A DNA stretch of 64,000 bases from CAWJPW01 sp963844845. GTDB lineage: Bacteria > Acidobacteriota > Thermoanaerobaculia > Thermoanaerobaculales > Sulfomarinibacteraceae. The notes under the pieces are model-generated. The model saw only the letters and a program-made list of their open reading frames with translations, was not told where the DNA came from and did not search any database. Position 1 is the stretch's first letter. Each line of letters opens with the position of its first letter. Below are positions 16,957-29,057 of the stretch, one piece after another. The DNA lies in contig CAWJPW010000008.1 in assembly GCA_963844845.1 (NCBI GenBank), positions 248,001 through 312,000 of the forward strand. The letters are read 5' to 3'. A program made the translations under genes and the position numbers.

Positions 16957-17713
16957 CCGCGAGAGCTCGGAGACGCTGGAGGAGAATGCCGGCGGCAACG
17001 GCGACGTTGAGGGACTCCACCTCGCGCCCCAGCGGCACTGTCACCCAGTCGTCCACAGCCCCCCGCGCCTCCTCACCGAGGCCGGTGCCCTCGCTGCCCA
17101 GCAGCAGGAGCACCGGTGGGCGCGGCTCCCACTCATTGACCGGCACGCCTGCGGCACCGCTCGCCCAGACGCTGCCACCGGCGGCACGGACCTTCGCCGC
17201 AGCCGCCACCGGCGTCACATCGCGGGCCATGGCGAGCCGGAACACCGTCCCTGCGGAGCCACGCACCGCCATCGGGTGGAAAGGGTCCGCGGACCCCGGC
17301 GCCACCAGCACTGCGCCCGCACCCAGGGCCGCAGCCGCACGCACGATGGCCCCCAGGTTCCCCGGATCCTGCACGCCGTCCACGAAGACCGTCACACCGC
17401 CATCCGGCCAGCGTCCCGCCTCGGGCTCGTCCACCACCGCCAGCACTCCCTGGGGGTGGCGGGTGGGCGCGATCCCGGCGAGAACCGCGCCGTCCACCTC
17501 GAACACCGCATCGGCCGTGGCGATCGGTGCCCAGTCGGCCAGCTCGGGCGCGAGCTCCGCCGTCAGGTAGAGCTCGCGGAGCGGTACCCGCCAACGTACC
17601 AGGTCCTCCACCAGGCGGCGTCCGTCGACTACCACCTCGCCGGGGCGGCGGTGGTGCGCGCGTCGGCGAAGCTCCTTGAGAAGCGGGCTCGAGCGCCCGA
17701 GGCGTTGGATCAT
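16952..17713 (-). CDS. TrmH/SpoU-family RNA methyltransferase (RlmB-like)
   Basis: About 253 residues from the start at 17713; an ATG at 17731 would add six. It has an N-terminal substrate-binding domain (SPLLKELRRRAHHRRPGEVVVDGRRLVED) followed by the SPOUT knot: motif 1 NLGAIVRAAAALG, motif 2 LLLGSEGTGL and motif 3 VPLGREVESLNVAVAAGILL. This two-domain layout is that of 23S rRNA 2'-O-methyltransferases such as RlmB and thiostrepton-resistance enzymes. The modified nucleotide is not deducible. Its stop codon lies inside the terminal repeat of hairpin element D. Confidence 0.88.
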   Translation of the reverse strand: MIQRLGRSSPLLKELRRRAHHRRPGEVVVDGRRLVEDLVRWRVPLRELYLTAELAPELADWAPIATADAVFEVDGAVLAGIAPTRHPQGVLAVVDEPEAGRWPDGGVTVFVDGVQDPGNLGAIVRAAAALGAGAVLVAPGSADPFHPMAVRGSAGTVFRLAMARDVTPVAAAAKVRAAGGSVWASGAAGVPVNEWEPRPPVLLLLGSEGTGLGEEARGAVDDWVTVPLGREVESLNVAVAAGILLQRLRALAD

Positions 17714-17870
17714 GACGGCCTCCCAGCCCATTATCGGTCACTCGCCGCTCGCCCTGTCCCAGACCGGCTCTTTCTGAGATAATGACCGCCGCTCGCACGC
17801 ATCGGACCGCAGCTCTTGGGGTCGACGCGGGCGTACCCGGCGGCAGCCGGGGAAGGGAGCCGCGAGGGAC

Positions 17871-19084
17871 ATGAGCATCAGCCACATCGCGCGGACCATC
17901 CACGAGTCCGGAACCCTGCGCCTCAATGAGATGGCAGCCATCCTCCGAGACAAGGGCGAGCCGGTGATCCACCTCGGCGGCGGCGAGCCCAAGAGCAAGC
18001 CACCCCTGGACGCTGTGGTGGCGGCGGGGAGCATGCTGACCTCCGGAGAGGTGCGCTACACCCCGGCCGACGGCACGGTCGCCCTGAAGAAGGCCATCAT
18101 CCGTTACACCGAGGAGTTCTACGGCCGCCTGGTGGCGCCCGAGAACGTCATGGCCGCGGGCGGGGCCAAGCAGGCCATCATGGTTTGCCTGCAGGCCATT
18201 CTCAACCCCCAGGAGGAGGTCCTCTTCCCCGCCCCCTACTGGGTGAGCTACCCGGAGATGGCCAAGATGATCGGGGCGGTGCCGGTCCCGGTACTGCCCG
18301 AGGACGGCAGCTTCATCCCCCGCCTCGCCGACATCGAGCAGCGGGTGGGACCCTACACCCGGGCGGTGATCATCAACAGCCCGTGCAACCCCACCGGAGC
18401 GGTGTACCCACGGGAACTCATCGCCGAGATCGTGGAGTTCTGCGAGCGGCGCGGGCTCTACCTCATCATGGACGACATCTACCACCGGCTCCTGTTCGAC
18501 GGCCAGCGCCCGGTCAACTGCTACGACTTCGCCCATGACCTCTCGGACAACTCCAAGCTCGTGGTCGTCAACGGCGTCTCCAAGCAGTACGCCATGACCG
18601 GCTTCCGCATCGGCTGGGCGGTGGCCAACCGCAAGCTCATCGAGGTGATGACCACGCTCCAGGGTCACCAGACCTCGGGACCGTCGGCCCTCCTCCAGCA
18701 CGCCGCCGCCGCCGCCATCAACGGCGTCCAGTCGTCGGTGGAGAGCCTGCGGGTGACCCTCGAGAACAACCGCAACGTCCTGGTGGAGCAGCTCAATGCC
18801 TTCGACGGCGTGCGCCTGGTGCGCCCCGGCGGCACCTTCTACTCGTTCCCCGACTTCTCGGCCTACGAGAAGGACTCCATGAAGCTGTCCCAGCTGCTGC
18901 TGGACAAGGTCCGCGTGGCCACCGTGCCGGGCGTGGAGTTCGGCCTCGAGGGCCATCTCCGCCTCTCGTTCTGCGGCACCATCAAGGACATCACCGAAGG
19001 CATCGAGCGGATCAAGTGGGTGTTGGACCCCAACGCTCCCAACGAGCTCTACATCGGCGAGCGCAAGCTGGTAAGGGACTGGGC

Positions 19085-19088
<4 letters not shown>
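17871..19088 (+). CDS. PLP-dependent aminotransferase, aspartate aminotransferase family
   Basis: 405 residues, fold type I, class I/II. Visible motifs are YTPADGTVALKKAI, AGGAKQAI (cofactor phosphate loop), NSPCNPTGAVYPRE, DDIYHRL, and the PLP lysine near residue 238 in GVSKQYAMTGFRIGW; the C-terminal substrate arginine lies in HLRLSFCGT. It most likely transaminates aspartate or a related amino acid to oxaloacetate. The next gene, PEP carboxykinase, overlaps it by 4 bp and uses oxaloacetate, which supports aspartate as substrate (inference). A GATAAT -10-like box lies near 17779. Confidence 0.88.
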
Positions 19089-20737
<1,649 letters not shown>

Positions 20738-20824
20738 ACGGCGGCGGCGGCCGACACAGCGCCGCTGCTCGAGCCCGCCGTCCGGGACGAAGCCTGGTCG
20801 CCGTGTGGTTGTTTGCGATTTTCT

Positions 20825-22021
<1,197 letters not shown>

Positions 22022-22023
22022 CG

Positions 22024-24087
22024 TCAGCTCCACAGGAGGGGCAGGACGGTCACCGTCCAAAGCCCTGCCGGCGCCCACCAGAGCAGCTCCCAGAGCCGCC
22101 GGCGACCCGACTCCTCGCGCCAGTAGTTATTCGCCCGGTTCGTCTCCAGGGGCCAGTCACCATCCGGGTCGATGACCACCTGCGCGGCCCGGGAGGGCGC
22201 CTCCACCCGCCAGCGCGTCCACGGCTCACTGCTGTCCCACACCATGCGTCGCGTGCTGCCGTCCTCCAAGGTGAGCTCCACCGTCACCGGCGCCACCAGG
22301 GCGCCAGGGCGCCCGATGTCGACCTCCACGCTCCACGCCTCGTCGCCGCTCTTTTCCCCGGCGTTCTCGTCCTTTCCTTCCTTCTCGGCCTCCTGCCACG
22401 TGCCGTCCCGCCAGTGATAGCCGCGGGGCCGATCATCCCGGTGCGATCTCACCGAGAGCACCGCCCAGTCGGGACGGGCCCGCCCTCGCAGCACCTGCTT
22501 GCCGAACCAGCTGACGTCGGCGCCGCCCGCCTCGGAGAGGGCGGAAAGGAGGTCGGCGGCGGTCGGGTGTCGGTAGCGGAAACGCTCGGCGTACGCACGC
22601 AGGGCACGGGCGAAAGGAGCCGCTCCCAGCTGCCGCTCCACCGTGTGGAGCGCCACCGACGGTTCGGTGTAGCTGGCCAGGGCGTAAGCCCGCGAGGTGC
22701 GAAACTGCCAGGCCGGCTGGTCGAGCGGCACCGGTAGCTGCTGGGCCCGGAGAAAGAGGCGGCTGAGGCCCCACCCCCCCATGACGCGGACGTCGGGGGC
22801 GAGACCGTCGCTGGCGATGTCGGCGAGGCACGCCGTCTCGACATAGGAGGTGAGGCCCTCATCGAGCCACGGCTCCTCGAACTCGTTGGAGGCGAGCAGG
22901 CCGTAGAACCACTGGTGACCGATCTCGTGCACCGTCACCACCTCGGGGTAGCCGGTCCAGGAGCGCGGCGGATAGAGGTTCCAGCGGCTGGCGCCGATGG
23001 TCACCAGGGTCGGGTACTCCATCCCCCCTGCCGAGCGGACCGCGGTCACGGGGGGCGACACCAGGGTCAGCTGGGGGTAAGGGTAGGGACCGAAGCGGAG
23101 CCCCAGCCAGGCCAGAGCCAGACGGGCGTCGCGCAGAATGCGCTCCGCCAGCCCTCGCTGGGCCTGGGGCAGCACCAGGCGCAGGTGGGTGGGTGGCAGC
23201 TCGAGCTCGGCAGCGGAGCGGCCGAGCAGGCGCATGGTGCGCTCAAGCCATGGCTGCGGCACGTCGCGGGCCGGGTCGAACTCGCCGTCCACCACCGTCA
23301 TGAGGTTGGGCGGCGCCGCCGACCAGGCAAAGTCGTGGACTTTGTCGGCCCGGTAGGTGACCCGCGTCTCGTCGTCCGAGCCCTCCTTCACCTCCTCGCG
23401 GCGGACCTCGACGCCGCTGCCGGCCAGCACCCAGCCGGCCGGCACTGCCAGCGTGACCCGGTAGCTGCCGAAGTCGGCGAAGAACTCGCTGTCCGCGTGG
23501 AACTGATGGCAGTTCCAAGCAGCCTGGCCACCGCTCGGATCCGCCTGGAACACGCCGAGCTTCGGGTACCACTGACCGACCATGTGGAACGGCCCGGCAA
23601 ACCCGGTGCGTGCGAGCAGCGACGGGAGCTGTGCCTCGAAGGTCAGGTGCAGGGTGACCGACGCGCCTGGCGGCACCGGTCGGGGCAGGGGCACCCGCGC
23701 CACCGTGCGGTCGTGGGAGTTGGCGTCGTCGGGTTGGCGGAACTCGAGCGTGCCCAGAAGGTCGGTGCCGTCGTCGGTCTCGAGCCGGGTGATGCGTGTC
23801 CAGCCCCACTGCTCAGGCTCCCTGTAGCCCCCCCGCCCCCATCCCCGCCGCATCTCCTGCATGAAGGTCGTGTCGGCGTTGGCAAAGGCGTTGAGGTACA
23901 GGTGGAACCAGAGATCGCTGGCAGGCTCGGCCGTAGGGTTGGTCCAGCGGACGGTCTCGGTCGCGAGAATGCGGTGGCTGGCGGCGTCGAGGCGAGCATC
24001 GAGGTCGTAGGCGACGACGTCGTCCGCCGCCCGGCTCGTGCCCGCGAGGAGCAGCAGCGGCAGCAGCAGGAAGCTCCAACGCCTCAT
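22024..24087 (-). CDS. Secreted M1-family metallopeptidase
   Basis: 687 residues with a cleavable signal peptide (FLLLPLLLLAGTSRAAD, cleavage near residue 21). An N-terminal beta domain (WFHLYLNAFAN, KLGVFQ) precedes the gluzincin catalytic domain: the substrate loop GGMEYPTLV, zinc motif HEIGHQWFYG near residue 386, and EPWLDEGLTSYVE with the third ligand. The last 110 or so residues form a beta-rich domain and a terminal hydrophobic helix (LLWWAPAGLWTVTVLPLLW) that could anchor it in a membrane. It is probably a periplasmic or cell-surface aminopeptidase. It overlaps the membrane-protein gene downstream by a few bases. Confidence 0.88.
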   Translation of the reverse strand: MRRWSFLLLPLLLLAGTSRAADDVVAYDLDARLDAASHRILATETVRWTNPTAEPASDLWFHLYLNAFANADTTFMQEMRRGWGRGGYREPEQWGWTRITRLETDDGTDLLGTLEFRQPDDANSHDRTVARVPLPRPVPPGASVTLHLTFEAQLPSLLARTGFAGPFHMVGQWYPKLGVFQADPSGGQAAWNCHQFHADSEFFADFGSYRVTLAVPAGWVLAGSGVEVRREEVKEGSDDETRVTYRADKVHDFAWSAAPPNLMTVVDGEFDPARDVPQPWLERTMRLLGRSAAELELPPTHLRLVLPQAQRGLAERILRDARLALAWLGLRFGPYPYPQLTLVSPPVTAVRSAGGMEYPTLVTIGASRWNLYPPRSWTGYPEVVTVHEIGHQWFYGLLASNEFEEPWLDEGLTSYVETACLADIASDGLAPDVRVMGGWGLSRLFLRAQQLPVPLDQPAWQFRTSRAYALASYTEPSVALHTVERQLGAAPFARALRAYAERFRYRHPTAADLLSALSEAGGADVSWFGKQVLRGRARPDWAVLSVRSHRDDRPRGYHWRDGTWQEAEKEGKDENAGEKSGDEAWSVEVDIGRPGALVAPVTVELTLEDGSTRRMVWDSSEPWTRWRVEAPSRAAQVVIDPDGDWPLETNRANNYWREESGRRRLWELLWWAPAGLWTVTVLPLLWS

Positions 24088-24150
24088 CAGTCACCGCCCC
24101 CTGGATGGCCGGCGCCATTGCCGGTGTTTACATTACTGAGAGGAGGGACC

Positions 24151-24567
24151 ATGAAGACCTTGCTCAGCCTGCTGCTCACCCTGATTGCCGCCACCGCCGG
24201 GGCGCAGGAGGCGTTCTCCCTCCACCTGGGTGCCACCGCCTGGCCGCGGGACCCGCGCACCCAGGCCCGGCTCGTCCAGTGGGAGTCCCCGATGGGCCGG
24301 CTCATGTACGAAGCGTCGGTGCAGCAGGCCGGACTGGGCCGCGAGGGCCTCGCCGGCCGCGCCCCCATGGGGCTGGCGATGCGGCTGAAGAGCCAGTCCG
24401 GCGTGCCGCCGCAGGTGATCTCTGCGGCGTTGGAGAACGGCGTCCAGCTCAGCGAAACCGGCATCCTCAGGATTCGCTGGCCCTGGGAGGAGGACCTCCA
24501 GCGGCCCGATCTTCCCCTCGAGCAGCAGATCTCCCTGCAACTCGGGCGCAGGCTCGAGATCCAATAA
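24151..24567 (+). CDS. Small secreted protein, function unknown
   Basis: 138 residues starting at an ATG preceded by AGGAGGGACC. A signal peptide (LLSLLLTLIAATAGAQ, cleavage near residue 18) is followed by a mature part with several Trp residues (TAWPRDPRTQARLVQWESP, RIRWPWEEDLQRP). I recognise no domain. It is divergent from the M1 peptidase with 63 bp between starts and convergent with HU. Confidence 0.65.
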   Translation: MKTLLSLLLTLIAATAGAQEAFSLHLGATAWPRDPRTQARLVQWESPMGRLMYEASVQQAGLGREGLAGRAPMGLAMRLKSQSGVPPQVISAALENGVQLSETGILRIRWPWEEDLQRPDLPLEQQISLQLGRRLEIQ

Positions 24568-24637
24568 GACCGGCCCCGCAGGACCGGTCGAGATGCCATC
24601 GGCCCGACCACGACGGTGGGTCGCAAGAACCGAACCG

Positions 24638-24653
24638 CCCGCATGCCTGCGGG
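24638..24653 (-). terminator. Possible terminator of the HU gene
   Basis: CCCGCAGGCATGCGGG on the minus strand directly after the HU stop, followed by a moderately T-rich tail (CGGTTCGGTTCTTG). The stem is only 6 bp and the tail weak. Confidence 0.4.
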
Positions 24654-24654
24654 A

Positions 24655-24927
24655 CTAGAGCTGGTCCTTGAGGTTCTTCGACGGCTTGAAGCGAACCGTC
24701 TTGGACGCTGCGATCTTGATGGTCTCGCCGGTGGCCGGGTTGCGCCCCTGACGCGCCGGACGCTCTGAGACCTGGAACGAACCGAAGTTGGGCACCGCCA
24801 CCTTGTCACCCTTCCCCAAGGCCTCGCCCATGAGGTCGAAGAGCGTGTCGTAGCACAGCGCGACGCGCGTGCGCGGCATCCCGGTCAGCTCGGCAATCTT
24901 CTCTACCAGATCAGCCTTTCCAGCCAT
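24655..24927 (-). CDS. HU/IHF-family DNA-binding protein
   Basis: A 90-residue histone-like protein. The ATG at 24927 (MAGKADLVEKI) is preferred to upstream in-frame ATGs because it matches the family N-terminus and has a GGGAGGGG box. It shows the helical dimer region, the VPNFGSFQVSERPARQGRNPATGE beta-arm that intercalates DNA, and the C-terminal KTVRFKPSKNLKD helix. Whether it is HU or an IHF-like variant cannot be decided from the motif. Confidence 0.93.
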   Translation of the reverse strand: MAGKADLVEKIAELTGMPRTRVALCYDTLFDLMGEALGKGDKVAVPNFGSFQVSERPARQGRNPATGETIKIAASKTVRFKPSKNLKDQL

Positions 24928-24983
24928 AGCCCCTCCCTGTACTGGTCGTTTCCCGGTCACCGTACACTGCCGCCGAGATGCGG

Positions 24984-25403
24984 TCAAGACCGCCACGGCG
25001 GCGGATTGTCCGGCACGAGACCCTGTGCCGCCACCCACTCCTCTGCGTTGCTCTGCATCCGCTCTCGATGGAAGCGCTGCCATGCCTCCTCAAGAGGCGG
25101 CCGCCCGTGAAGCGCTCGCCGAACCGCAATGAGCGGGCTCGTCTCGCGTGCGGCCCCCACCAGGAGGTCCACGGCGTCGCCGTCCTGCTCCTCGGCAAAG
25201 GCGAGGATCCACTCTCCAAAGCTCCACTCGGGAAGGGGTTCGACCATGATGAAGTGCGCCTCGTCCCACAGGCCGCGCGGGTCGTCGGACTGCAGCTCGT
25301 GGAGGTCGAAGAAGCGCAGACGGCCAGACACGCGGTCGAGCCCGTACTGGCCGTCGCCGGCAAACCCGAGGGCGCTGAGCAGCTGGTGCCAATCGAGGTG
25401 CAT
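24984..25403 (-). CDS. UPF0158-like protein
   Basis: 139 residues, acidic. The C-terminal half (FGEWILAFAEEQDGDAVDLLVGAA, then RRALHGRPPLEEAWQRFHRERMQSNAEEWV) matches the UPF0158 pattern of a helical region ending in W..F..ER....A.EW. The N-terminal YGLDRVSGRLRFFDL is a short beta region. No enzymatic motif is visible and the function of the family is unknown. It lies upstream of HU on the same strand and is divergent from the peroxiredoxin gene. Confidence 0.7.
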   Translation of the reverse strand: MHLDWHQLLSALGFAGDGQYGLDRVSGRLRFFDLHELQSDDPRGLWDEAHFIMVEPLPEWSFGEWILAFAEEQDGDAVDLLVGAARETSPLIAVRRALHGRPPLEEAWQRFHRERMQSNAEEWVAAQGLVPDNPPPWRS

Positions 25404-25510
25404 GGTGATCCGTCCGTGTGCCGAGACAGCATAGCAAACGCCGCGGTGTTAGACACCCAGGAATAGCTCTACCGGCCGCGCCGGTTGCTGACAGCGTCCT
25501 CAGGAGGTCG

Positions 25511-26047
25511 ATGATGTTGCGGTCAGCTCTCGGCGTGATGGCATGCGTGCTCGTCGCGGTGGTGGCCCTCACCGCTGAATCTGGAGGAGACATGCTCGAA
25601 CCCGGCACCACCTTCCCTGCATTCTCGCTCACAGCCCACGACGGCTCCACCGTTTCCAGCAGCGAGCTGGCGGGCTCACCCTATCTGCTGTACTTCTACC
25701 CCAAGGCCGACACCCCCGGGTGCACCAAGGAGGCATGCACGTTCCGCGACGCGTGGAGCGACGTCAAAGACGCCGGCCTCAAGGTCTTCGGTGTTTCCTA
25801 CGACTCACCCAAGGCGAACCGGGCCTTCGCCGAGAAGTACCACCTTCCGTTCCTTCTGCTGTCGGACTCCGACCACAGCCTCGCCAAGGAGGTCGGTGCG
25901 GCGCGGACACTGCTCCCGGTGCCCAAGCGCATCTCCTACCTGGTCGGGGCCGACGGTCGCGTGCTCGCCGCCTATCCGGACGTCGACCCCGCCAGCCACG
26001 CCGGCGAGGTACTGGCCGACTTCGAGCGTCTGCACCAGCACGGGTAA
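25511..26047 (+). CDS. bcp: Peroxiredoxin, BCP type, exported
   Basis: 178 residues from the ATG at 25511, which follows AGGAGGTCG. Residues 1-24 form a hydrophobic signal or anchor, so the enzyme likely works outside the cytoplasm. The thioredoxin-fold domain has FYPKADTPGCTKEAC, in which the two cysteines five residues apart are the peroxidatic and resolving pair of the BCP subgroup, and the structural Arg in LLPVPKRISYLV. It reduces hydrogen peroxide or organic peroxides with a thiol partner. Most BCP proteins are cytoplasmic, so the N-terminal extension is unusual. Confidence 0.88.
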   Translation: MMLRSALGVMACVLVAVVALTAESGGDMLEPGTTFPAFSLTAHDGSTVSSSELAGSPYLLYFYPKADTPGCTKEACTFRDAWSDVKDAGLKVFGVSYDSPKANRAFAEKYHLPFLLLSDSDHSLAKEVGAARTLLPVPKRISYLVGADGRVLAAYPDVDPASHAGEVLADFERLHQHG

Positions 26048-26099
26048 CGCCGAGGAGTCACCAAGCGGTACGATGGACGATGCGCCAAAGGAGGACTCC

Positions 26100-27512
26100 A
26101 TGATCACGCGACTCGCCCTTGCTGCCACCACCGTCGCGCTCGCCTCGACCGTGGCCGCCCAGCCGCCGACGGTGGTCTCGACCGCCGACCAGCAGCAGTC
26201 GGTGGCCGTCACCGTCTACACCGCTGGTCGCGGCATGGTCACCGATCGCCGCACCCTCGACCTGCCCGCCGGCCAGGTGGCGGTGGAGTTCCGTGACGTC
26301 GCCCAGAGCATCATGCCCGAGACCGTGGGCATCACCGCCGACGGCGTCAACGTGCTCGAGCAGAACTACGAGTACGACCTGCTGTCGCCGAAGACCCTGC
26401 TCGCCAAGTACGTCGGCCGCGAGATCGAGATGGAGCTCGAGGAACCGGGCGCTACGCCGGGCAGCACCACCGTGCGACGGGTGCCTGCGACACTGCTGTC
26501 GGTGAACGACGGCACGGTGTGGCGTATGGATGACCGCATCGTCCTCAACCCTCCCTACCACCGGCTCCTCTTCCCCAAGGTCCCCGAGACCCTCCGCGAG
26601 CGTCCCACCCTGGTATGGCTGCTGTCCAGCGAGCGCGCCGGCCAGCGCCAGCTCACCGCCACCTACCTCACCGGCGGCATGAGCTGGCACGCCGACTACG
26701 TGCTCACCCTCGGCCGGGACGGCGCCCGCGGCCACATGGAGGGCTGGATCACGGTGGACAACCAGTCCGGCACCGGCTTCACCAACGCACGTCTGCGCTT
26801 AATCGCCGGTGAGGTGCACACCGCCCAGCCGGAGCGTTCCAAGGGCCCGATGTACCGCACCATGGAAGCTGGGGCCACGCAGGCCCAGGAGGAGACCTTC
26901 GGCGAGTACCACCTCTACACCATCACCCGCCCGGTGACCCTCAAGCAGAACCAGATCAAGCAGGTGTCGCTTCTCTCAGCCGCCGACGTCGGGGTGGGAC
27001 GGGAGTACCGGGTGGATCTCTCCGGCTACTCGGTGACCTCGCGCATGGGCGGCGAGCCGCAGCGTCCGCCGGTGGCCGTGCGCCTGAGCCTGCGCAACGA
27101 TGCTGCCAACAACCTCGGCGTCCCCCTCCCCAAGGGCGTGATCCGCGTGTACCGCGAGCATGCCGACGGCTCGGCCCAGTTCGTGGGTGAGGACCGCATC
27201 GGTCACACCCCCAAGGACGAGACCGTCGCCCTCGACCTGGGCACCGCCTTCGACCTGGTGGCCGAGGCCTCGCAGACCGACTTCACGAAGCTGGGCGAGC
27301 GCGCAAGCGAGAGCTCGTTCAAGGTCGTCCTGCGCAATCACAAGGCCGAGGCGGTCACGGTTGGGGTAGTGACACAGATGCCCGGGGACTGGAACGTCAC
27401 CGCGCACTCCCATCCGGTGACCAAGCTCGACGCCTCTCATGCCCGCTTCGACGTCCCGGTGGCGGCGGACGGTGAGGTCACCCTGACCTGGACGGTACGC
27501 ACGCGCTGGTGA
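26100..27512 (+). CDS. DUF4139-domain secreted protein
   Basis: 470 residues with a signal peptide ending near AQPPTVV (about residue 20). The middle and C-terminal regions show the beta-rich DUF4139 pattern: WHADYVLTLGRD, GWITVDNQSGTGFTNARLRLIAGEV, YTITRPVTLKQNQIKQVSLL, GVIRVYREHADGSAQFVGEDRI and a final ADGEVTLTWTVRTRW. The function of the domain is not established; the pattern suggests an extracytoplasmic structural protein. It starts 52 bp after bcp, with GGAGG upstream, and may share its transcript. Confidence 0.85.
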   Translation: MITRLALAATTVALASTVAAQPPTVVSTADQQQSVAVTVYTAGRGMVTDRRTLDLPAGQVAVEFRDVAQSIMPETVGITADGVNVLEQNYEYDLLSPKTLLAKYVGREIEMELEEPGATPGSTTVRRVPATLLSVNDGTVWRMDDRIVLNPPYHRLLFPKVPETLRERPTLVWLLSSERAGQRQLTATYLTGGMSWHADYVLTLGRDGARGHMEGWITVDNQSGTGFTNARLRLIAGEVHTAQPERSKGPMYRTMEAGATQAQEETFGEYHLYTITRPVTLKQNQIKQVSLLSAADVGVGREYRVDLSGYSVTSRMGGEPQRPPVAVRLSLRNDAANNLGVPLPKGVIRVYREHADGSAQFVGEDRIGHTPKDETVALDLGTAFDLVAEASQTDFTKLGERASESSFKVVLRNHKAEAVTVGVVTQMPGDWNVTAHSHPVTKLDASHARFDVPVAADGEVTLTWTVRTRW

Positions 27513-27633
27513 GCCTCGATTCGCGGGCGGTCTCTCTCAAGGGCTCTCGACCTCCTGATACAGTTGCTTTACGGGAAGGGAAGGCCCTGTCGAAGGGTTC
27601 TTCCCTGCAACTGTCCCGTGCCCCCTCCGGGGG

Positions 27634-27661
27634 TTGACAGGAGTGAGAGTTTATGTATATT
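27634..27661 (+). promoter_or_regulatory. Promoter of the efflux operon
   Basis: TTGACA at 27634-27639 and TATATT at 27656-27661, 16 bp apart, about 32 bp upstream of the TolC-like gene start. A CCCCCTCCGGGGG hairpin lies just upstream. The 16-bp spacer is unlike the long spacers of MerR-controlled metal promoters. Confidence 0.7.
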
Positions 27662-27692
27662 CCTAAATGGTTATGTGGTTGAGGAGGTGCCC

Positions 27693-29057
27693 ATGCTGCG
27701 TCCGCGACTCTCTCTCCCTCTCCTGATTCTGCTGGCGGTCCGACCGGCGGCAGCTGACGACGCCGCCCTCTCCATCGAGGCGGCGGTGCGCTCCGCCCTC
27801 GCCAACAACCCGGCTGTCACCGCCGCCGCCGCCCAGGCCGATGCCGCCGCGGCCCGCGCTCAGCAGGCGCGGGGGCACCGGCTGCCGAGCGTCGACTTCC
27901 AGGAGATGTACAACCGCACCGACAGCCCGGCCGAGTCGTTCGCCTTCAAGCTGAACCAGGAGCGATTCGACATGATGCAGTTCTTCCAGTCGAACCCCAA
28001 CAACCCCGATCCGTTGGACACCTGGATGACCCGCCTGGAGGTCACCCAACCGATCTACACCGGCGGTAAGCTCAGCGCCCGCATCGACCAGGCGGGAGCG
28101 ATGGCTGAAGCGGCTCGGCTCGAGCTCAGTCGTGCCCGTCAGCAGGTCGCCTTCGACACCATCACGGCCTACACGAACCTCCGCAAGGCACGCGAGTACT
28201 TGGAGCTCATGAAGTCCTCGCGCGAGACCACCCGGCATCACGTCAAGCTGGCCCGCCAGTATGCCGGGCAGGGGATGATCGTCGAGGCCGAGGTGCTCAA
28301 GGCCCAGGTCTACCTGGCTCAGATGGACGAGATGGTGGAGACGGCCGAGAGCCACGCCACCCTGGCCGAGTCCGCCCTCGACTTCCACATGGGCATCGAC
28401 CAGCGAACCCACCAGCAGCTCGCCCCGCCGGCGCCGGCCCCTGCCGTGAGCGGCGACCTCGACAGCTGGATCGCCGCCGCTCTGGACCGCCGGCGCGACC
28501 TCGGCGCCGCCCGCAGGAAGCTGGACGCCGGTCGCCTCGAGGAGCAGGTGGCGCGCGCCGCCTTCCTGCCCGAGGTCGCCGCAGTCGGCCGCTACGACCT
28601 GTATGACGACCGCATCTTCGGCAGCCACGGCGACTCCTCGACCCTGATGGCAGTGGCCAGGATCAACCTCTTCCGGGGAGGCGCCGACCGCTCCGCTCTC
28701 GCCGCCAGCCGCCACGACACCGCCTCTCACGCCGCCAACATCAGCCGCTTCGAGGAGGGGATCCGCCTGCAGGTCAAGCAGGCGTGGCAGGAGCTCGAGA
28801 CCGCCAAGGCCCGCCATGCCACCGCCGCTGCGGCGTTGAGTGCCGCTGACGAGCAGGTGCGCGTCCGCGAGAAGCGCTTTCAGCAGGGTCTGGACAAGAT
28901 GATCGACCTCTTGGACGCCGAGACCGGGCAGCGCGAGGCCAAGGTGCGCGCGCTGGTGGCCCGCTACGACGAGGCCCTCGCCACCTACCAGCTGCACTAC
29001 GCCTCAGGCGCCCCTCTGACTTCCGCCACCACCGAGACCCCGGAGGAGAACCGATGA
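27693..29057 (+). CDS. TolC-family outer-membrane efflux protein
   Basis: 454 residues. The ATG at 27693 follows GAGGAGG and begins a signal peptide (cleavage near AAADD, residue 23). Two repeated alpha-helical hairpin halves, rich in Ala and Gln, are typical of the periplasmic tunnel: SIEAAVRSALANNPAV opens the first and DLDSWIAAALDRRRDL the second. Outer-membrane beta segments include WMTRLEVTQPIYTGGKL and MAVARINLFRGG. It forms the outer-membrane exit duct for the adaptor and RND pump encoded next, which it overlaps by 4 bp. Confidence 0.9.
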   Translation: MLRPRLSLPLLILLAVRPAAADDAALSIEAAVRSALANNPAVTAAAAQADAAAARAQQARGHRLPSVDFQEMYNRTDSPAESFAFKLNQERFDMMQFFQSNPNNPDPLDTWMTRLEVTQPIYTGGKLSARIDQAGAMAEAARLELSRARQQVAFDTITAYTNLRKAREYLELMKSSRETTRHHVKLARQYAGQGMIVEAEVLKAQVYLAQMDEMVETAESHATLAESALDFHMGIDQRTHQQLAPPAPAPAVSGDLDSWIAAALDRRRDLGAARRKLDAGRLEEQVARAAFLPEVAAVGRYDLYDDRIFGSHGDSSTLMAVARINLFRGGADRSALAASRHDTASHAANISRFEEGIRLQVKQAWQELETAKARHATAAAALSAADEQVRVREKRFQQGLDKMIDLLDAETGQREAKVRALVARYDEALATYQLHYASGAPLTSATTETPEENR

